A stretch of 64,000 nt of DNA from Sedimentisphaerales bacterium (GTDB lineage Bacteria > Planctomycetota > Phycisphaerae > Sedimentisphaerales > Anaerobacaceae). A program made the translations under genes and the position numbers. Each line of letters opens with the position of its first letter. Position 1 is the stretch's first letter. The DNA is taken from NCBI GenBank assembly GCA_016936075.1, contig JAFGPS010000195.1, positions 50,176-114,175 of the forward strand. The letters run 5' to 3'. Positions 1 to 8,343 of this stretch are shown here, one piece after another. The notes below the pieces were generated by a model. The model was not told the DNA's origin and searched no databases. It saw nothing but the letters and a program-made list of their open reading frames with translations.

Positions 1-1399
1 GTAATGCATTGCCATACAAGGCACCGCGCCACATAAAAAGGAGGATGTCCCTGAATGGAACCTTCACTTTATTTAGTCGCCAGGGATTGTTGCGAAACGC
101 CAGCAAATACAGGAAGGCGAAATTACGATAGAATGTTTTCATTGGTATCCTGGTTGGCAGAATTGTATGCATACAATCATAGAAAGTATAGGGATCCAAA
201 CAGATAAATTCATCCTTATGTTTTTTCCATAAGTCAGTACCCGGTGGCGGCGAAAAAACCGTAAAGGTAATTTCCGCAGGAGTAATTAAATCAATGCTCT
301 TACGTAAATTAGCAAAATCCGATTCAGAAAAATTGGGATGAACCATTAAAGCGGCATGTAAACCAATCTCCAGGTCACGAAGTATCTCAACGGCCTTAAG
401 ATTTGTAGATGGTTCTATACCCTTATTATAGGATTGCAGGGTTTCCGCTTCCATTGATTCGAGGCCAACATAAAGAATAGTCAAACCAGCCTCTTTCCAA
501 AGACTAAACAATTCCGGATGTTTGCAAATGGTATCCGCACGGGCCCAACTAACGTAGTTTTTTTGAATATTACGATCAATAAGTAATTTAGCAATCTTTT
601 CGGTACGTTTGGCATTGATAAACATTTCATCATCAACAAAATAGATGTGATTCGATTTTATTGAGGCAATCTCATCCACTACATCTTCTGGCGTTCGCTG
701 CATATATTTACCATTGGCCAGAAAAGGAACTACACAGAAATTGCAATGGTTAGGACAACCAACACTGGTCCTTACTGTGGCAGTTGGAGGAAATAAGGTT
801 TTTAGCACCTGTCCCTTACCCGCATATTGAATACAATAATAATCCGAAGTCTCGATTAAGTCCCTGCGCGGCAAAGGAATCTTTTTGAAATCCGGTAATG
901 ATGGCGGCAAAGTATTGGCTAAATCCGTGAATTTCTTTGATCCAGTCAACAAGAAAACAGAGCTTTCCGGGATAGGTTCTTTTCTGTCAATACATTCGAG
1001 AAGCTCAGGCATAACCGATCCACCTTCCCCTCGAACAACCAGATCGATAGTTCCAGGTAGATTAAAATCAATTGGAACAATAGTAGCGTGAATACCACCT
1101 ACAAGTATAAAAACCCCATCAAGTTGACGCTTAGCCATTTGTGAAAGATTCTTGATATTCGATGCCTGATTGGAGTATCCTGTAAAGCCTATCACTTCTG
1201 GTTTAAATTTTTTAAGGCGATTATTAAATACCCTGTCAGTTCGGCTTTCTGTTGTTAAATCCAGAATCTCTACATTGTGTTTGTCCGTATTTATACCGCC
1301 AGCAACAATCTCAAGAGCCAGGGGTTCTAAATGGAGGAATCCTTCCAATCGTTGAGCCACCTTCAATGGTGTCGGCGGTTTGACTAATAGAATATTCAT
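1..1399 (-). CDS. B12-binding-type radical SAM protein (3' end outside window)
   Basis: The reading frame opens with ATG at 1399-1397 and stays open to the left edge, so the C terminus is missing; about 466 residues are visible. The N-terminal ~130 residues look like the Rossmann-type cobalamin-binding domain of class B radical SAM enzymes (start MNILLVKPPTP, a GGIHAT loop near 101-106, RGEGG near 123). The 4Fe-4S motif is CPNHCNFC, about C215/C219/C222. A downstream VGLES motif is typical of these TIM barrels. No DxHxxG cobalamin ligand motif is visible, as in many base-off members. It is the distal gene seen in the long minus-strand polyene-type operon and probably modifies the acyl product, for example by methylation, cyclisation or another radical C-C reaction. 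The substrate is unknown. Confidence 0.85.
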   Translation of the reverse strand, partial: MNILLVKPPTPLKVAQRLEGFLHLEPLALEIVAGGINTDKHNVEILDLTTESRTDRVFNNRLKKFKPEVIGFTGYSNQASNIKNLSQMAKRQLDGVFILVGGIHATIVPIDFNLPGTIDLVVRGEGGSVMPELLECIDRKEPIPESSVFLLTGSKKFTDLANTLPPSLPDFKKIPLPRRDLIETSDYYCIQYAGKGQVLKTLFPPTATVRTSVGCPNHCNFCVVPFLANGKYMQRTPEDVVDEIASIKSNHIYFVDDEMFINAKRTEKIAKLLIDRNIQKNYVSWARADTICKHPELFSLWKEAGLTILYVGLESMEAETLQSYNKGIEPSTNLKAVEILRDLEIGLHAALMVHPNFSESDFANLRKSIDLITPAEITFTVFSPPPGTDLWKKHKDEFICLDPYTFYDCMHTILPTRIPMKTFYRNFAFLYLLAFRNNPWRLNKVKVPFRDILLFMWRGALYGNAL

Positions 1400-1429
1400 A
1401 AATACCTTTGCTACTCCCTATATGTATTA

Positions 1430-2764
1430 TTAACAGGATATTCCCAAACATGCATTCCGGGCAACAGTTATCAATTCTTGTTTTTGGTTACAATCAATCA
1501 TCCCGTGATGCAAAGTAATAGACATATTCAAACGTTTGCCAAATTTATTAAAATAAATCCCCGCTCCAGTTTGCACTGGTATCCGGGGGTAATGAAACAC
1601 ATTAATAAGACGCCTTCCACAGAAAAAACCTTCCTTAATATTACACTTGTGTAGAAAAGCAAAATTAAACGAACCAAAAAAGACGTGCATCCAGGTTGAC
1701 ATCATATTACCGAGTATCTTTTTCGGCATGATTCGCATCAACAACATAACTTTTGAGAGTTTTTCAGGATATTTTTCTTTTGTGTTTTCATAGAATTGCT
1801 GCTTAAAAATATTAATTATACCTGAACGATCATCTAAGTCTGCCTGACTAATTTTAAAAAACATAAAAGAAAGATAGTTAAAAAAAATCGCCGGCTGATT
1901 TGGCGATAGATAACGCTGATCTACACTGCAACTGGCAAGAAAATCCTCTTCGGACGCATTCACACTTTTCGCTAAATACCTGAAAACCATAGCAGCTACA
2001 TATAGTCCATATGGCAAGGTCATCAAGTAACCGGCGTGGTTCTGGACCTGGTTTTGAAATTGCAACGTTTCTTCGTCATTTAAAAAAACAGAAATATGAT
2101 CCTGATACTGCTTTTTAAATGGGGTTGTTAGAAAAAGATTCGGTTTCTCCAGCAACTTATAGCGACATTGAATTACGGCTTTTCCACAAAGAAAATTTTC
2201 ACGCCAGTGATCAAGATGCGCCGGCTCAGTCAATCGAATCTCTTTGCATACCTGATCCGGTTTAATCTGTTTGGAAAAAACTTTTTCCAGTAAACTTAAA
2301 AATGACTCTGCGCCATACGCATCAAAGAGACGATGATCAAACTGCATTGCCAGATAACATCGATTCAATCCTACCTGCAAAATCCGAAAACATAAATAAT
2401 CCAAATCGCTTTCAAATGGCTTGTTCGCCCACTCTTCAAGAATAGATAGAACCGCTTCTTGTTTAACGTCATCTTCAATTGTCTTTAAAATCACTGAGAC
2501 ATTCACGCTCTTTTTGCGATTCGAAGCCCAAAAAGGTGCCAATGTCCAATCACGTCTTACCTTGCCGGTAAAGAAAGGAATCACTTCGGTGACTTGCCGA
2601 ATAGTCTTCTTGAAATCTTCTAACTCAAACACTCCCTCCATTTCAAGAACAACCATTGAACTATTGCCCAAACCAGTTGCTTTAAGCGTGTTATAATGGA
2701 GCGCATGAACAAGCCAATCGTCACCTCTTAAATAACGTTTTGATTTAGAGCAGGGTATCCTCAA
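1430..2764 (-). CDS. Condensation-fold (CoA/ACP-dependent) acyltransferase
   Basis: A 444-residue protein resembling the condensation/WS-DGAT/PapA acyltransferase superfamily. The HHxxxDG-like catalytic motif appears as DHRLFDAYGAE (H144, D148), with Ala in the Gly position. A second-half signature, SVDQRYLSP, resembles the structural motif of PapA/alcohol acyltransferase proteins, and a C-terminal LHHGMID segment is also present. Its start overlaps the stop of the ACP gene by 4 bp (2761-2764), implying translational coupling. The likely role is transfer of an acyl chain from the adjacent ACP to an alcohol or amine acceptor, that is, product off-loading or anchoring. It is not part of the standard aryl-polyene gene set. 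Family is well supported; donor and acceptor are inferred. Confidence 0.7.
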   Translation of the reverse strand: MRIPCSKSKRYLRGDDWLVHALHYNTLKATGLGNSSMVVLEMEGVFELEDFKKTIRQVTEVIPFFTGKVRRDWTLAPFWASNRKKSVNVSVILKTIEDDVKQEAVLSILEEWANKPFESDLDYLCFRILQVGLNRCYLAMQFDHRLFDAYGAESFLSLLEKVFSKQIKPDQVCKEIRLTEPAHLDHWRENFLCGKAVIQCRYKLLEKPNLFLTTPFKKQYQDHISVFLNDEETLQFQNQVQNHAGYLMTLPYGLYVAAMVFRYLAKSVNASEEDFLASCSVDQRYLSPNQPAIFFNYLSFMFFKISQADLDDRSGIINIFKQQFYENTKEKYPEKLSKVMLLMRIMPKKILGNMMSTWMHVFFGSFNFAFLHKCNIKEGFFCGRRLINVFHYPRIPVQTGAGIYFNKFGKRLNMSITLHHGMIDCNQKQELITVARNACLGISC

Positions 2765-3015
2765 GAAGACTCTCTTTTTAATGCAATATATTCAGATATT
2801 GATTTGATCGTCTGTATATCTTTCATTTCTATCCCGGCTTTCATCAAGTCAATACCAAATTCCGTTTCAATAAAGATAAACAGTTCAACTAACCGCATCG
2901 AATCGACACCTAAAGTATGCAACGGCACATCTATTTCCGGTTTTATTTTCTGTTGCGGCAATAATTGCATCAACTTGCTTTCAAGCATTTTTTGTATTTG
3001 CTGTTTATCTAACAT
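2761..3015 (-). CDS. Acyl carrier protein
   Basis: An 84-residue acidic four-helix carrier protein. The phosphopantetheine attachment motif is GVDSM with Ser39. A GAGGG ribosome binding site lies about 8 nt before the ATG. It sits between a degenerate ketosynthase and the condensation-fold acyltransferase, and overlaps the latter by 4 bp. It is one of three ACPs in the operon; this placement suggests it carries the finished chain to the acyltransferase. The three ACPs differ from one another in sequence (GVDSM, GLDSL, GLDSL) and probably serve different steps. Confidence 0.9.
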   Translation of the reverse strand: MLDKQQIQKMLESKLMQLLPQQKIKPEIDVPLHTLGVDSMRLVELFIFIETEFGIDLMKAGIEMKDIQTIKSISEYIALKRESS

Positions 3016-3028
3016 GATTTTAATCCCT

Positions 3029-4045
3029 CTATTTTTGCTTCCTTACAATAATTTGTTGATTATCATGATTGGGATATTCCCGACAAGCAATGGCATTCAA
3101 AGATTGTTTAACAATATTCTGTTTCTGCATTGCCGGTGATCCAAATCGAAGCCCCTGATAAATTTTCTGTTTTTGTATAGTAGCCGCTGCAATTGCAGCA
3201 TGAAAGGCAATACTTGAGAAAGTATGACCGAAAATCGGGGCATAGCATAACGCCGGTAATACATCTCGGTCGCCTTGAGATATTTGTTCGGCGTTGACTA
3301 AATACAAATCAGTTTTGTCCGTCCAGCTTTCCACATCAATCATTAAATCCTGATCTGTATTGGGGGATTTCGATAATAGAAAAAAAACCGCCCCTTCACC
3401 GGGGATATAACCATTGTTTTCAAATGGATCGATTTGACCCATCCTGGAAATTATCAACTTACGACTTAAAATGTATGCTAACACATTGCCAAACTCTTCG
3501 CCGGCACCAACAAGAACCTGATCACAACGGCCGTTATTTAACCATGCCTGAGCCAGAAGGAGCACCTGAATAAACGAATTGTTAAACTGCGCAATTGTAG
3601 AAGTCGGACCTGTAATATGTAATGCCTGGGCAATATAAGAGACTGCCAGATTATGAACCGAATGAGTAAACTTTGTTGGTGAACTGCCGGTATCGCCATA
3701 TGCAAGTATTTCCTCTAAAAAGTCAAAGGAAGTTGTGTGAGGTCCGAGACTCGTTGCAAACAGAATCCCGGTGCGGCTCGGATCTGATAACGACCGGCCA
3801 CTTTGTTCGATGGAATCAAGTGCAGCTAATGTCACAATCCGTGAAAACCTATCGGCTCGACGCATGGCACGCGGCAAAATTCGATCTCCCAAACATTGCG
3901 ATGCAATACGAAAGACAGGAAACGGGTCCTTCACCATTGATACAGTTATAAACTCAGGTTCCGAGGGACCATTTTCCAAATCTGAAATCAATGTAGAAAT
4001 GCCGCGCCCCTTGGAATATATCAAGCCTAAACCGGAGATAAACAT
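3029..4045 (-). CDS. Degenerate ketosynthase, chain-length-factor-like
   Basis: A 338-residue thiolase-fold protein, shorter than the ~400 residues of FabF. Aligning its GPTSTIAQFNNS segment with the usual nucleophile loop puts Asn155 where the catalytic Cys should be. The NAHGT loop is replaced by NAEQIS (Glu253), while the final GHTFSS motif (His274) remains. It therefore should not condense and resembles KS-beta/CLF subunits. It lies 1 bp after a complete KS gene (4047-5225), the classic KS-CLF order, so a heterodimer that sets chain length is the natural inference. ApeC plays this role in aryl-polyene clusters. Confidence 0.8.
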   Translation of the reverse strand: MFISGLGLIYSKGRGISTLISDLENGPSEPEFITVSMVKDPFPVFRIASQCLGDRILPRAMRRADRFSRIVTLAALDSIEQSGRSLSDPSRTGILFATSLGPHTTSFDFLEEILAYGDTGSSPTKFTHSVHNLAVSYIAQALHITGPTSTIAQFNNSFIQVLLLAQAWLNNGRCDQVLVGAGEEFGNVLAYILSRKLIISRMGQIDPFENNGYIPGEGAVFFLLSKSPNTDQDLMIDVESWTDKTDLYLVNAEQISQGDRDVLPALCYAPIFGHTFSSIAFHAAIAAATIQKQKIYQGLRFGSPAMQKQNIVKQSLNAIACREYPNHDNQQIIVRKQK

Positions 4046-4046
4046 C

Positions 4047-5225
4047 TTAATCGCCCTCTCGTTTCAGAACCAGTGCCGCATTGTTACCCCCGAATGCAAT
4101 CGAAGTGGATAATGCATAAGCCTTGGAAACAGTCGTTTTTTCCTGAGTGGGAACTAATAAAATTTCCTCATCTTTATTCTTGTATCCTGTCGTGGCTGGA
4201 ATCCATCCAGAAAGTAATGCTGCTCCGCTATACACAGCTTCAATCGCACCGGCTGCACCCAAAGTGTGCCCTGTATAGGCCTTGGATGACACAACCGGAA
4301 CGCCTGGCAAATATTCCAAAAGGACCTGTCCTTCGACTTTATCATTCTCTCGAGTAGCTGTACCATGAGCATTGACAAAGGCAATATCATTAAAAGTCAC
4401 ACCAGCCTGGTCAAAAGCTGTCTGAATAGACCTCTTAAGACTGGTCCCTTCAGGAAGAGGACGAGTCAGGTGGTAAGCATCGTTGGAGGCTCCGTAACCA
4501 CAAAGACGTAACCAGGGCTTATCTTTCCTCCCATGAAGCCGCTTTCGGCTTTCCAATATTAACACCCCTGCTCCTTCACCTAAATTGAGTCCTTCTCGAT
4601 CTCGATCAAAGGGTGCACAGAGTTTATCGCTACTGACACCCAAAGCATGAAAGCCGCTTACAGAAACACGGTTCAGTTCATCAGCACCACCTGCAATGGC
4701 GACATCACAATAACCTGCTTTTAACCAATCAGCCGCTATACCAATTGCATCCGCTCCGGATGAACAGGCATTGACAACTGTTACATGAGGTCCATGAGTG
4801 CCAAGCATCAGAGCTACAGCTTCAGCAAGGTTTCCTTTTAAGAAGGTATCTACTGAAGACAGGTCATTGTGCCTTTGTTCACGATAATCCGAATAAAACG
4901 GCAAATCATTCAACTGGCAGGCAACTGTTGTCCCCATAGCAATACCCACACGCAATTTAGTCATATCAGGTAAAGCGGCCATTTCCAATGCCTGCTTCAA
5001 TGCCTTTTCTAAAAGACAAAGAGTACGCATCTTACCAGTCGGAACATTTATATCCGGCACATCAAAGAACGGCCCTTTTAAAGGTGATTTTAGCCATCCT
5101 GCATCGCTGGCGCAACGTTGGCCATTCTCCATTGATATAAGCGCAGATGATAAATCTGAACCTGCAGCAGATATTACCCCGACACCAGAGATATAAATAT
5201 CAATTTGGTCGTCAGTTGATATCAT
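4047..5225 (-). CDS. 3-oxoacyl-ACP synthase (FabF-like ketosynthase)
   Basis: A 392-residue decarboxylating ketosynthase that extends ACP-bound acyl chains with malonyl-ACP. All catalytic residues are present: Cys154 in NACSSG, His287 in NAHGTAT and His320 in GHTLGA, plus the GEGAG loop near 217. It begins right after the upstream ACP gene (stop 5226) and is followed 1 bp later by a catalytically dead partner, forming a KS/CLF pair with its own ACP. By position it is comparable to ApeO of aryl-polyene pathways, but assignment to a particular ape gene is an inference. Confidence 0.9.
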   Translation of the reverse strand: MISTDDQIDIYISGVGVISAAGSDLSSALISMENGQRCASDAGWLKSPLKGPFFDVPDINVPTGKMRTLCLLEKALKQALEMAALPDMTKLRVGIAMGTTVACQLNDLPFYSDYREQRHNDLSSVDTFLKGNLAEAVALMLGTHGPHVTVVNACSSGADAIGIAADWLKAGYCDVAIAGGADELNRVSVSGFHALGVSSDKLCAPFDRDREGLNLGEGAGVLILESRKRLHGRKDKPWLRLCGYGASNDAYHLTRPLPEGTSLKRSIQTAFDQAGVTFNDIAFVNAHGTATRENDKVEGQVLLEYLPGVPVVSSKAYTGHTLGAAGAIEAVYSGAALLSGWIPATTGYKNKDEEILLVPTQEKTTVSKAYALSTSIAFGGNNAALVLKREGD

Positions 5226-5510
5226 TTATGACTCTTGTTTATTATCATAAATAAAGTTGGCCAGTGAATTCACAGTCCTAAAAACTTCGGAATTACTGGC
5301 AGGATTCTTCATTTCAATGTTAAAGTGACGCTGTAAAATCACAACAATCTCGACTGCATCTAAAGAATCTAATCCCAACCCATCTCCGAATAACTCTTCG
5401 TCATCCTTAATATCTTCGGGAGTTATGTTCTCAATATCCAAAGATAACTGTTCTACTAACAATTTCTTAAGTCGGGTTTTAATTTCTTTAAGTTCCTGTT
5501 CTTTTTCCAT
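5226..5510 (-). CDS. Acyl carrier protein
   Basis: A 94-residue acidic ACP with the phosphopantetheine motif GLDSL (Ser49). A clear GGAG ribosome binding site is 5 nt before the ATG. It directly abuts the KS at 4047-5225, so it is probably the carrier for that KS/CLF pair. The 134 bp upstream of it (5511-5644) are AT-rich and non-coding, and are the largest gap in this half of the operon; an internal promoter there is possible but no clear -35/-10 is visible. Confidence 0.92.
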   Translation of the reverse strand: MEKEQELKEIKTRLKKLLVEQLSLDIENITPEDIKDDEELFGDGLGLDSLDAVEIVVILQRHFNIEMKNPASNSEVFRTVNSLANFIYDNKQES

Positions 5511-5644
5511 TATTTCTCCGTAATTTTCCTTTTTTGTAGGTCACTATCAACCATAAAAGTACTCTTTTAATATTTCAGATTTCTAAGTATAAAATAAAAT
5601 GAACTTTATCAAAAAGAATTGTATGTTATTTTAGGTATTTCTAT

Positions 5645-6253
5645 TTAAAATGGTATTATAATTCCTATTGCAAATTTTGTCGAGTTTAACGGCACATTGG
5701 GGCTTTCCATACCCATATTCGAAATATGGTGATATCGACATTCAAAATTCAATATATTACCATTAGATAATTTAAAACGAACACCGAGATCAAATTGATA
5801 GTTGCCGCAAATATCTGAACCTACGCCGTCAATATCACCGGCGATGTAAACCGGTCCTCCACCTAGAGCTACATATGGTTCAACTTCTGAATTAGCCTTT
5901 GAAACCAACGCCATTAAAAACGTTGCACTAATCATCCCAATATCATGGTGATCATTGTTGTCAGAATCCGAAAGAATCACTGAAGCGGGAAGCTCAATCC
6001 ATAACTCACGATTAAAAATATACCAATCAGAACCAAGGTTCTTATCCTGAACAAAACTGAACCGCGGGATTACATCTAAAACATGAACTCTTTCCGTTGT
6101 TTGACCAAATCCGGGATGCGAGACACCATAACCCAGCATAAATCCTCCATAGCGACCATCAGATATCACTTGGCCGGATACCGGTATTGACAGAAAGAAA
6201 ATGATTCCAAGCAAAATACAATGTTGTAGGCGGGCTTTATTTATCCCTGGCAT
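5645..6253 (-). CDS. PagL-like outer-membrane lipid deacylase
   Basis: A predicted beta-barrel of 202 residues starting at ATG 6253; the frame is open to 6343, but that start would overlap the upstream gene by 107 bp. From 6253 there is a clean signal peptide (about residues 1-27, ending PVSG). The C-terminal part contains RYHHISNMG with His176, Ser178 and Asn179, matching the His-x-Ser catalytic signature of PagL/acyloxyacyl-hydrolase-like lipid A 3-O-deacylases; the protein ends in a short aromatic beta strand (IIPF). It follows an LpxL-type acyltransferase with a 17-bp overlap. In context it may remove or exchange acyl chains on an outer-membrane lipid to which the polyene is attached. The family call is good; the substrate is unknown. 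Confidence 0.72.
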   Translation of the reverse strand: MPGINKARLQHCILLGIIFFLSIPVSGQVISDGRYGGFMLGYGVSHPGFGQTTERVHVLDVIPRFSFVQDKNLGSDWYIFNRELWIELPASVILSDSDNNDHHDIGMISATFLMALVSKANSEVEPYVALGGGPVYIAGDIDGVGSDICGNYQFDLGVRFKLSNGNILNFECRYHHISNMGMESPNVPLNSTKFAIGIIIPF

Positions 6254-7130
6254 TTGTAGTCTCCCAAATATTATCAAAGATATAATACTGAAGAGGGAAT
6301 CTATCCAAAAATTCTTCCAAAGAAGATGCGTATTCCTGTACAAACGGTCCCCAACGTTCGGTCATCGTTCCCCTTCGGGACATTTTTGGTTCAATAACTT
6401 TGGCAATCTTAACTTCGTAAGTCAAAGAATCTACCTTTGCCGAAGATAAAACCGCTACTGGACAACGAGCACCTGCAGCGATTCGAAAGGCACTGTATGG
6501 CAAATAGGCCTTATCACCAAACAACGTAACTTCAACCTGATCACTCTGATAACTCCTATCTCCCATAATACTAACAATCTGACCATTAGAAAGAGCCTGC
6601 ATCATTTCAACTACGCCACCCAGGTGCTTATCAGTATTAATGATATGAATATTACCACGCTCCTGATCAACTTTAAGTGCGTTGCGCACAGCCTGGTTAT
6701 CTTCGGCACGCATTAACAAATAGACTTTTTTTTCAAGTGTTTCCAAGGCATACATCACCAACTGCCAGTTACCAACATGAGAAGTAAGAAGAATAAATCC
6801 GTTTTCGTTACGAAGAAGTTCCTTTAGAGTTTCGATTCCATTAAACTTAATATCAAAAGGCTCGTAACCAGCCATTAAAACAAATCTATCAATAAGGTTC
6901 TTACCTTGATTGACAAAGAGAAGATAAACATAGAAATATCGTTTTAAAAACTTTGCCTTTGGAAATCGACGCTTAATGTAGGGCAATACCGATTGTACGG
7001 CTTGCCTATCAAAAAGAACATAATAGAGGCATACGATATATAAAAAACCGTAGGCCCCTCGTAATCCGGTAGCACGCACCAGAATTTGAAAAAACCAGAA
7101 TCCAAAACGATTTCCTCTTTTCCTGGTCAT
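6237..7130 (-). CDS. LpxL/HtrB-type lysophospholipid acyltransferase
   Basis: A 297-residue membrane-associated acyltransferase of the lipid A lauroyl/myristoyl transferase family (LPLAT). The catalytic block is LTSHVGNWQ; GDRSYQ and LPYSAFRIAAGA match later conserved blocks. The N terminus has a hydrophobic stretch (YGFLYIVCLYYVLF). It overlaps the upstream glycosyltransferase by 4 bp (7127-7130). In aryl-polyene operons an LPLAT and a GT2-type protein (sometimes fused) attach the polyene to a glycolipid; here they are separate neighbouring genes, which supports a lipid-anchored product. Confidence 0.83.
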   Translation of the reverse strand: MTRKRGNRFGFWFFQILVRATGLRGAYGFLYIVCLYYVLFDRQAVQSVLPYIKRRFPKAKFLKRYFYVYLLFVNQGKNLIDRFVLMAGYEPFDIKFNGIETLKELLRNENGFILLTSHVGNWQLVMYALETLEKKVYLLMRAEDNQAVRNALKVDQERGNIHIINTDKHLGGVVEMMQALSNGQIVSIMGDRSYQSDQVEVTLFGDKAYLPYSAFRIAAGARCPVAVLSSAKVDSLTYEVKIAKVIEPKMSRRGTMTERWGPFVQEYASSLEEFLDRFPLQYYIFDNIWETTNARDK

Positions 7131-8296
7131 GTGTTTACCTGTAATGGCCTGTACGAAGCTTTTTTTATTTTTAAAATTTGATTGGCCAAATAATAGGTTA
7201 AAAACCCAATAAGGATTCCCAAAATCGGTGTTATTATCAATGAACCCAAAAACCAGTTTCCTAAGTGATGATGAAAATTATTAAGGACCGCTTCTGTTTT
7301 GGCAGAATCTAACCAGGAGCCGTTACGAATGAAATGACCTAATTCAATACAAGCTAAAGGCACAATTTGTCGAGGGCAAAGAATCTGGACACTCAATGCT
7401 ATTATCCGATTTAAACTCAAGCGAGTCGTGACATATAAAACAATAATTATATGAGTCCAAATTAAAGGCAGAGTCGCTAATATAACACCCAATCCCGCAG
7501 CAACTGCTATTTCTATAGGAGTTGAATTTTCCTTAAATAAATGAGACAAAAATGATTTTGGATTGCGAAACAATTTGCCAAATCCTGAGACTGGCTTACG
7601 AACAAGTTTTTTATACGGCCACAGACTTAAGCGTCTCCCAATCAATCGTGTATGCATCCAGGTCAAACGTAAGTTATCTTTCCATGGATCGAACCTGGTG
7701 ACACGTTCTTCCCGTGGAGCATACCAGGGTTTAATCGGTACTTCCTGAACCTTCAATCCATGCCAAAGTGCTTTGACTAAGACTTCAATCTCAAAATCAA
7801 AATAACACGCGGAGAGATTCATATTCGTAAGCATATCAACCGGATAAGCTCGAAAACCACTCTGTGAGTCACTTAATGAGACTCCAGTTTCACGCTTAAC
7901 CCAGAAATTGGAAAACAACCGACCAAATCGGCTGGAATCAGGTATGTTTTCAACCGTAAAATCGCGAGCACCGATAATTATTTTTTCTGGTTTTCCCTGC
8001 ATCAATGCCAGAAATTTTGGTATATCCTCTGCTTTATGTTGACCATCAGCATCTACTATCAACATCCAGTCGGCTTTTCTATATTCTGCGGCTTTTAACC
8101 CGGTTAGAAGAGCTTGTCCCTTTCCGCGATTTTCATCGTGACGAATAACTTCTATATCCGTTTCAGAAAATAACTGTACAATATCGACATCTGTTGAGCC
8201 GTCGTCAACGACCAGAACATTCTCGACATACTTGCGACAATCCAATGCAACCTGCCGGACTGTTGCCTGGTTGTTATAAACTGGTATTACACACAA
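7127..8296 (-). CDS. GT2 glycosyltransferase with C-terminal DUF2062 membrane domain
   Basis: A 389-residue protein. Residues 1-~210 are a GT2 (dolichol-phosphate-mannose-synthase-like) domain: PVYNN, VDDGST and DADGQH (nucleotide-sugar/metal DxD), then SQSGFRAYP. Residues ~250-380 have several hydrophobic helices typical of DUF2062. No ATG precedes the conserved PVYNN strand. The start used here is TTG at 8296; a CTG at 8347 next to the upstream stop would add 17 residues. It probably glycosylates the lipid/polyene precursor, together with the downstream LPLAT and PagL-like genes. Confidence 0.82.
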   Translation of the reverse strand: MCVIPVYNNQATVRQVALDCRKYVENVLVVDDGSTDVDIVQLFSETDIEVIRHDENRGKGQALLTGLKAAEYRKADWMLIVDADGQHKAEDIPKFLALMQGKPEKIIIGARDFTVENIPDSSRFGRLFSNFWVKRETGVSLSDSQSGFRAYPVDMLTNMNLSACYFDFEIEVLVKALWHGLKVQEVPIKPWYAPREERVTRFDPWKDNLRLTWMHTRLIGRRLSLWPYKKLVRKPVSGFGKLFRNPKSFLSHLFKENSTPIEIAVAAGLGVILATLPLIWTHIIIVLYVTTRLSLNRIIALSVQILCPRQIVPLACIELGHFIRNGSWLDSAKTEAVLNNFHHHLGNWFLGSLIITPILGILIGFLTYYLANQILKIKKASYRPLQVNT

Positions 8297-8343
8297 TATC
8301 CCGTGTATGGAATACTGTTTCGGTTCTGGTTCGGTTTGAGATT

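Noticed and set aside
6254..6343. Upstream start for the PagL-like protein at 6343
   Set aside because: It would add 30 residues overlapping the acyltransferase gene and place the signal peptide internally; ATG 6253 gives a normal signal peptide.
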